A DNA stretch of 7,412 nt from an uncultured Lachnospiraceae bacterium (lineage in GTDB: Bacteria > Bacillota > Clostridia > Lachnospirales > Lachnospiraceae), in NCBI GenBank assembly GCA_905236615.1, contig CAJORC010000076.1, positions 1-7,412 on the forward strand, given 5' to 3'. This document shows, one piece after another, positions 5,682 through 7,412 of this stretch. The notes under the pieces are model-generated. The model saw nothing but the letters and a program-made list of their open reading frames with translations, was not told the DNA's origin and searched no databases. A program made the translations under genes and the position numbers. Position 1 is the first letter of the stretch, and each line of letters begins with the position of its first letter.

Positions 5682-6791
5682 TCATCTTTTAAATTCATAT
5701 CCAATCAGATGAAGTATTGTAGCCGCAGTAAAAAGCATGCCAAAGCATCCCTTTTTCAAAAGTATAAAAGGCATGCGCTTTACGAAAGAGCCGCTGCCGA
5801 CTTCAAATCTGCCGATAAGTTTCTTTACTCTTGGATCTTCTGCAAATCCTTTATATCCCGCATAGCGATCCTTCCTTGATACTCTAGGATTCTTCCTTGA
5901 CAGGAGAAATGCCATCTCAATAACCGACATCACTATTGTTCCCGCAAAAGTGTCCGTTATATCAACACCTTTCCGTTTCTTTACCCTGTCCACAAGCCTT
6001 TCTCTGGCATCATTAAGCCTTTTCTTTCCATCAAGCTTTGAAAGCGGTTCTCTCTCGTATCTGAAAATTGCCGAACTGGAACGTGTCACAAGATAGTAAT
6101 AGCACTTCTGCTGAACGTAAACCTTGCTGCAGCAGCTTAAATACTCCGAAATAAAGCAGGTATCCTCACCGACTTTAAGTGTCGTATCAAATTTGAGACC
6201 GTTCTCTGTGATAATGCTTCTCTTGCAAAGGATTCTCCAAAGAGCCGGATTCTCAACATAGAGTGAATCGGGCTTTCCTGCGATCCAGTTATTTACATCC
6301 TCATTGGAAAGACCGATAAATGCCGGCATGACATCTTTTATGATGCTGTCCCCTTCATAAACAGTCCTGTCAAATCTTGGAAGGTTTGTCTCATAGACTG
6401 CTCCGTCGGCATATCTGTGATATCCATAGATAACAGCGTCCGCCGACTCCCTCTCTATAATTTCCGTGAGTTCCGCGCAGGTCTCTTTTTCCTCGAAATC
6501 ATCACCATCGAAGAAAAAGATGTAATCTCCCGAAGCCGCTGCAATTCCGTCATTTCTCGCCGCGGAAACTCCTTCATTCTTCTTATGTATTGCTTTTATA
6601 TATTCATATTTACCTGCATATTCATCGATAACTGCCGCAGTTCCGTCCGTGGAGCCATCATCCACAACGATGATCTCCATATCTGACTTATCCATAGTCT
6701 GGGCAATAACGCTGTCAAGACAGTTTCCGATGTAATCTTCTATATTATATGCGGGGATTATGATGCTTACCCTTTTAGCCAAATTATTCAT
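5682..6791 (-). CDS. Family 2 glycosyltransferase (GT-A fold)
   Basis: This 369-residue enzyme transfers a sugar from a nucleotide-sugar donor to an unknown acceptor, most likely at the cytoplasmic face in surface-glycan or peptide decoration. GT2 motifs appear in order: VSIIIPAYN (8-16), IIVVDDGSTDG (40-50), KKNEGVSAARNDG (70-82), FFFDGDD (92-98, the DxD metal/nucleotide site at D95/D97) and KVGEDTCF (206-213), where the ED pair is the usual candidate for the catalytic base. The C-terminal third is less conserved. Its last approximately 30 residues are hydrophobic with flanking lysines and could attach to the membrane, but there are no multiple transmembrane helices as in CsbB/GtrB-type undecaprenyl-phosphate transferases. 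The start is the only early ATG. Its ribosome site is weak: AAGG overlaps the preceding stop at a long 12-nt spacing. Co-transcription with the S24/S26 gene is therefore likely. No clear terminator is seen in the 95 nt after its stop. Confidence 0.93.
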   Translation of the reverse strand: MNNLAKRVSIIIPAYNIEDYIGNCLDSVIAQTMDKSDMEIIVVDDGSTDGTAAVIDEYAGKYEYIKAIHKKNEGVSAARNDGIAAASGDYIFFFDGDDFEEKETCAELTEIIERESADAVIYGYHRYADGAVYETNLPRFDRTVYEGDSIIKDVMPAFIGLSNEDVNNWIAGKPDSLYVENPALWRILCKRSIITENGLKFDTTLKVGEDTCFISEYLSCCSKVYVQQKCYYYLVTRSSSAIFRYEREPLSKLDGKKRLNDARERLVDRVKKRKGVDITDTFAGTIVMSVIEMAFLLSRKNPRVSRKDRYAGYKGFAEDPRVKKLIGRFEVGSGSFVKRMPFILLKKGCFGMLFTAATILHLIGYEFKR

Positions 6792-6805
6792 ATTTCTTAA
6801 AAGCC

Positions 6806-7282
6806 TTAAATATCCGACTTTCCAAAAACACGTCGGTAAATCTTTATCAATCTTATTCTAAAAGGTCTTAAGCGGAGCCAGATTTCGTGAAAGAATCTGT
6901 AGCTTTTCTCATAGCACGAGTGCTCTTTACCGCGTCTGATAAAACCTTCAGCCAGAGCAAGAATCTGATCATCCCTTAAAGGTCCCTCAATATCCTGCTG
7001 GCTTTCTCCGAGAAAGTATGTACCTTTGTCGTCAACTTTATATACGGTATGCGTAACATATATGCCATTATCCCTGCGGTAAAGACATATATCGCCGCGC
7101 TTAAGTTTCCTGTCTATTTTTTTTAAGAGCAGGCTGTCCCTGCCTCCCACCAGAAGCGGATACATGCTGAAACCGAAAGGTGTCAGTTTCACGGTCTGCC
7201 CCATTTCAATGCCTTTTAAGTAAATCGGCATCCATTCGTCTGTAGCAATCTTATCCTCACGATTGCCCGGCTGCTCCATCAT
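6806..7282 (-). CDS. S24/S26 family (signal-peptidase-fold) protein without a membrane anchor
   Basis: This 158-residue protein carries the S24/S26 serine-peptidase pattern. GFSMYPLL contains the predicted nucleophile S39, followed by GGRDSLLL (46-53), the RGDICLYRR strand (62-70) and YVTHTV with H78. Classical bacterial signal peptidase I uses Ser-Lys; here the second catalytic position holds a histidine, as in SipW/ER-type enzymes, so a Ser39/His78 pair is inferred. FLGESQQDIEGP (90-101) corresponds to the later conserved block that in SipW-like enzymes reads roughly GDxN...D. No N-terminal transmembrane anchor is visible. The C-terminus (126-158) is strongly basic and aromatic and may lie on the membrane. 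The first ATG is favoured because AGGAG at 7297-7293 lies 10 nt upstream; the second ATG directly follows it. The start overlaps the PqqD-like stop by 4 nt, and the glycosyltransferase begins 14 nt after this stop. Substrate unknown. Confidence 0.8.
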   Translation of the reverse strand: MMEQPGNREDKIATDEWMPIYLKGIEMGQTVKLTPFGFSMYPLLVGGRDSLLLKKIDRKLKRGDICLYRRDNGIYVTHTVYKVDDKGTYFLGESQQDIEGPLRDDQILALAEGFIRRGKEHSCYEKSYRFFHEIWLRLRPFRIRLIKIYRRVFGKSDI

Positions 7283-7412
7283 TTTAATATAACTCCTGCC
7301 GAAACTGCCTTTTCGATAAATTCCTTTAAGTCAGCATCCGCTGTTTCTCTGTCGATCTCGTACTCATCGAGCATTTTATTTAAGAGCTCCTCATGAGTTA
7401 AGTCATTATCTT
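7279..7412 (-). CDS. PqqD-like protein, C-terminal part (cut by the window edge)
   Basis: Only the last 44 codons are inside the window; the frame is open to the right edge and ends with TGA at 7281-7279. The visible residues include THEELLNKMLDEYEI, then DRETADADLKEFIEKA, and the protein ends AGVILK. This charged helix, an acidic (D/E)xETAxxDxxxF stretch, a second helix and a short hydrophobic end are what the C-terminus of PqqD-family proteins looks like. PqqD proteins are about 90-residue winged-helix domains that bind precursor peptides and hand them to radical SAM or other modifying enzymes; many free-standing copies have unknown partners. The stop overlaps the start of the next gene in an ATGA arrangement, so the two are translationally coupled. 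The N-terminal part, including the peptide-binding beta strands, cannot be seen. Confidence 0.72.
   Translation of the reverse strand, partial: DNDLTHEELLNKMLDEYEIDRETADADLKEFIEKAVSAGVILK

Noticed and set aside
5682..6791. Assignment of the glycosyltransferase as the CsbB/GtrB-like donor enzyme for the YfhO protein.
   Set aside because: CsbB-type enzymes have a GT2 domain followed by two or more clear C-terminal membrane helices; this one has at most one hydrophobic stretch and sits in another operon.

Overview
The window looks like a chromosomal segment of a low-to-moderate GC, anaerobic, Gram-positive bacterium, most likely a Lachnospiraceae-type clostridium. This is inferred from a type I LTA-synthase-like enzyme (single-membrane envelope), a rubrerythrin (anaerobe peroxide defence), AGGAGG-type ribosome binding sites and the look of the proteins. 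No rRNA, tRNA or species marker is present, so the taxonomic call is an inference.

All convincing genes lie on the minus strand, so they read from right to left. (a) At 7412-5682 is an operon of three genes: the 3' end of a PqqD-like small protein, an S24/S26 (signal-peptidase-fold) protein overlapping it by 4 nt, and a family 2 glycosyltransferase 14 nt further on. (b) At 5586-5047 is a monocistronic rubrerythrin with its own probable promoter and an intrinsic terminator. (c) At 4972-281 is a second operon. It has a strong sigma-A-type promoter placed directly behind the rubrerythrin terminator, then an LTA-synthase-family phosphoglycerol transferase, then a YfhO-family multi-spanning membrane protein whose start overlaps the upstream stop by 8 nt. 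A strong intrinsic terminator lies 5 nt past the YfhO stop.

The leftmost 280 nt has no confident gene but is dense in structure. It holds a long compound stem-loop followed by T6 on the minus strand, whose inner part resembles the subterminal hairpins of IS200/IS605-type elements. It also has two minus-strand promoter-like sequences, three short palindromes or hairpins, and a possible approximately 46-codon ORF ending exactly at the stem-loop.

Functionally, the LtaS-like and YfhO-like pair suggests a two-step envelope module: polymerising a glycerol-phosphate polymer outside the membrane, then decorating it with sugar. In Bacillus, YfhO is the GT-C enzyme that glycosylates lipoteichoic acid. 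The PqqD/S24-S26/GT2 set is the most open-ended part of the window. PqqD-like proteins usually present a peptide to a modifying enzyme, so this may be the edge of a peptide-modification or glycan-export locus extending beyond 7412.
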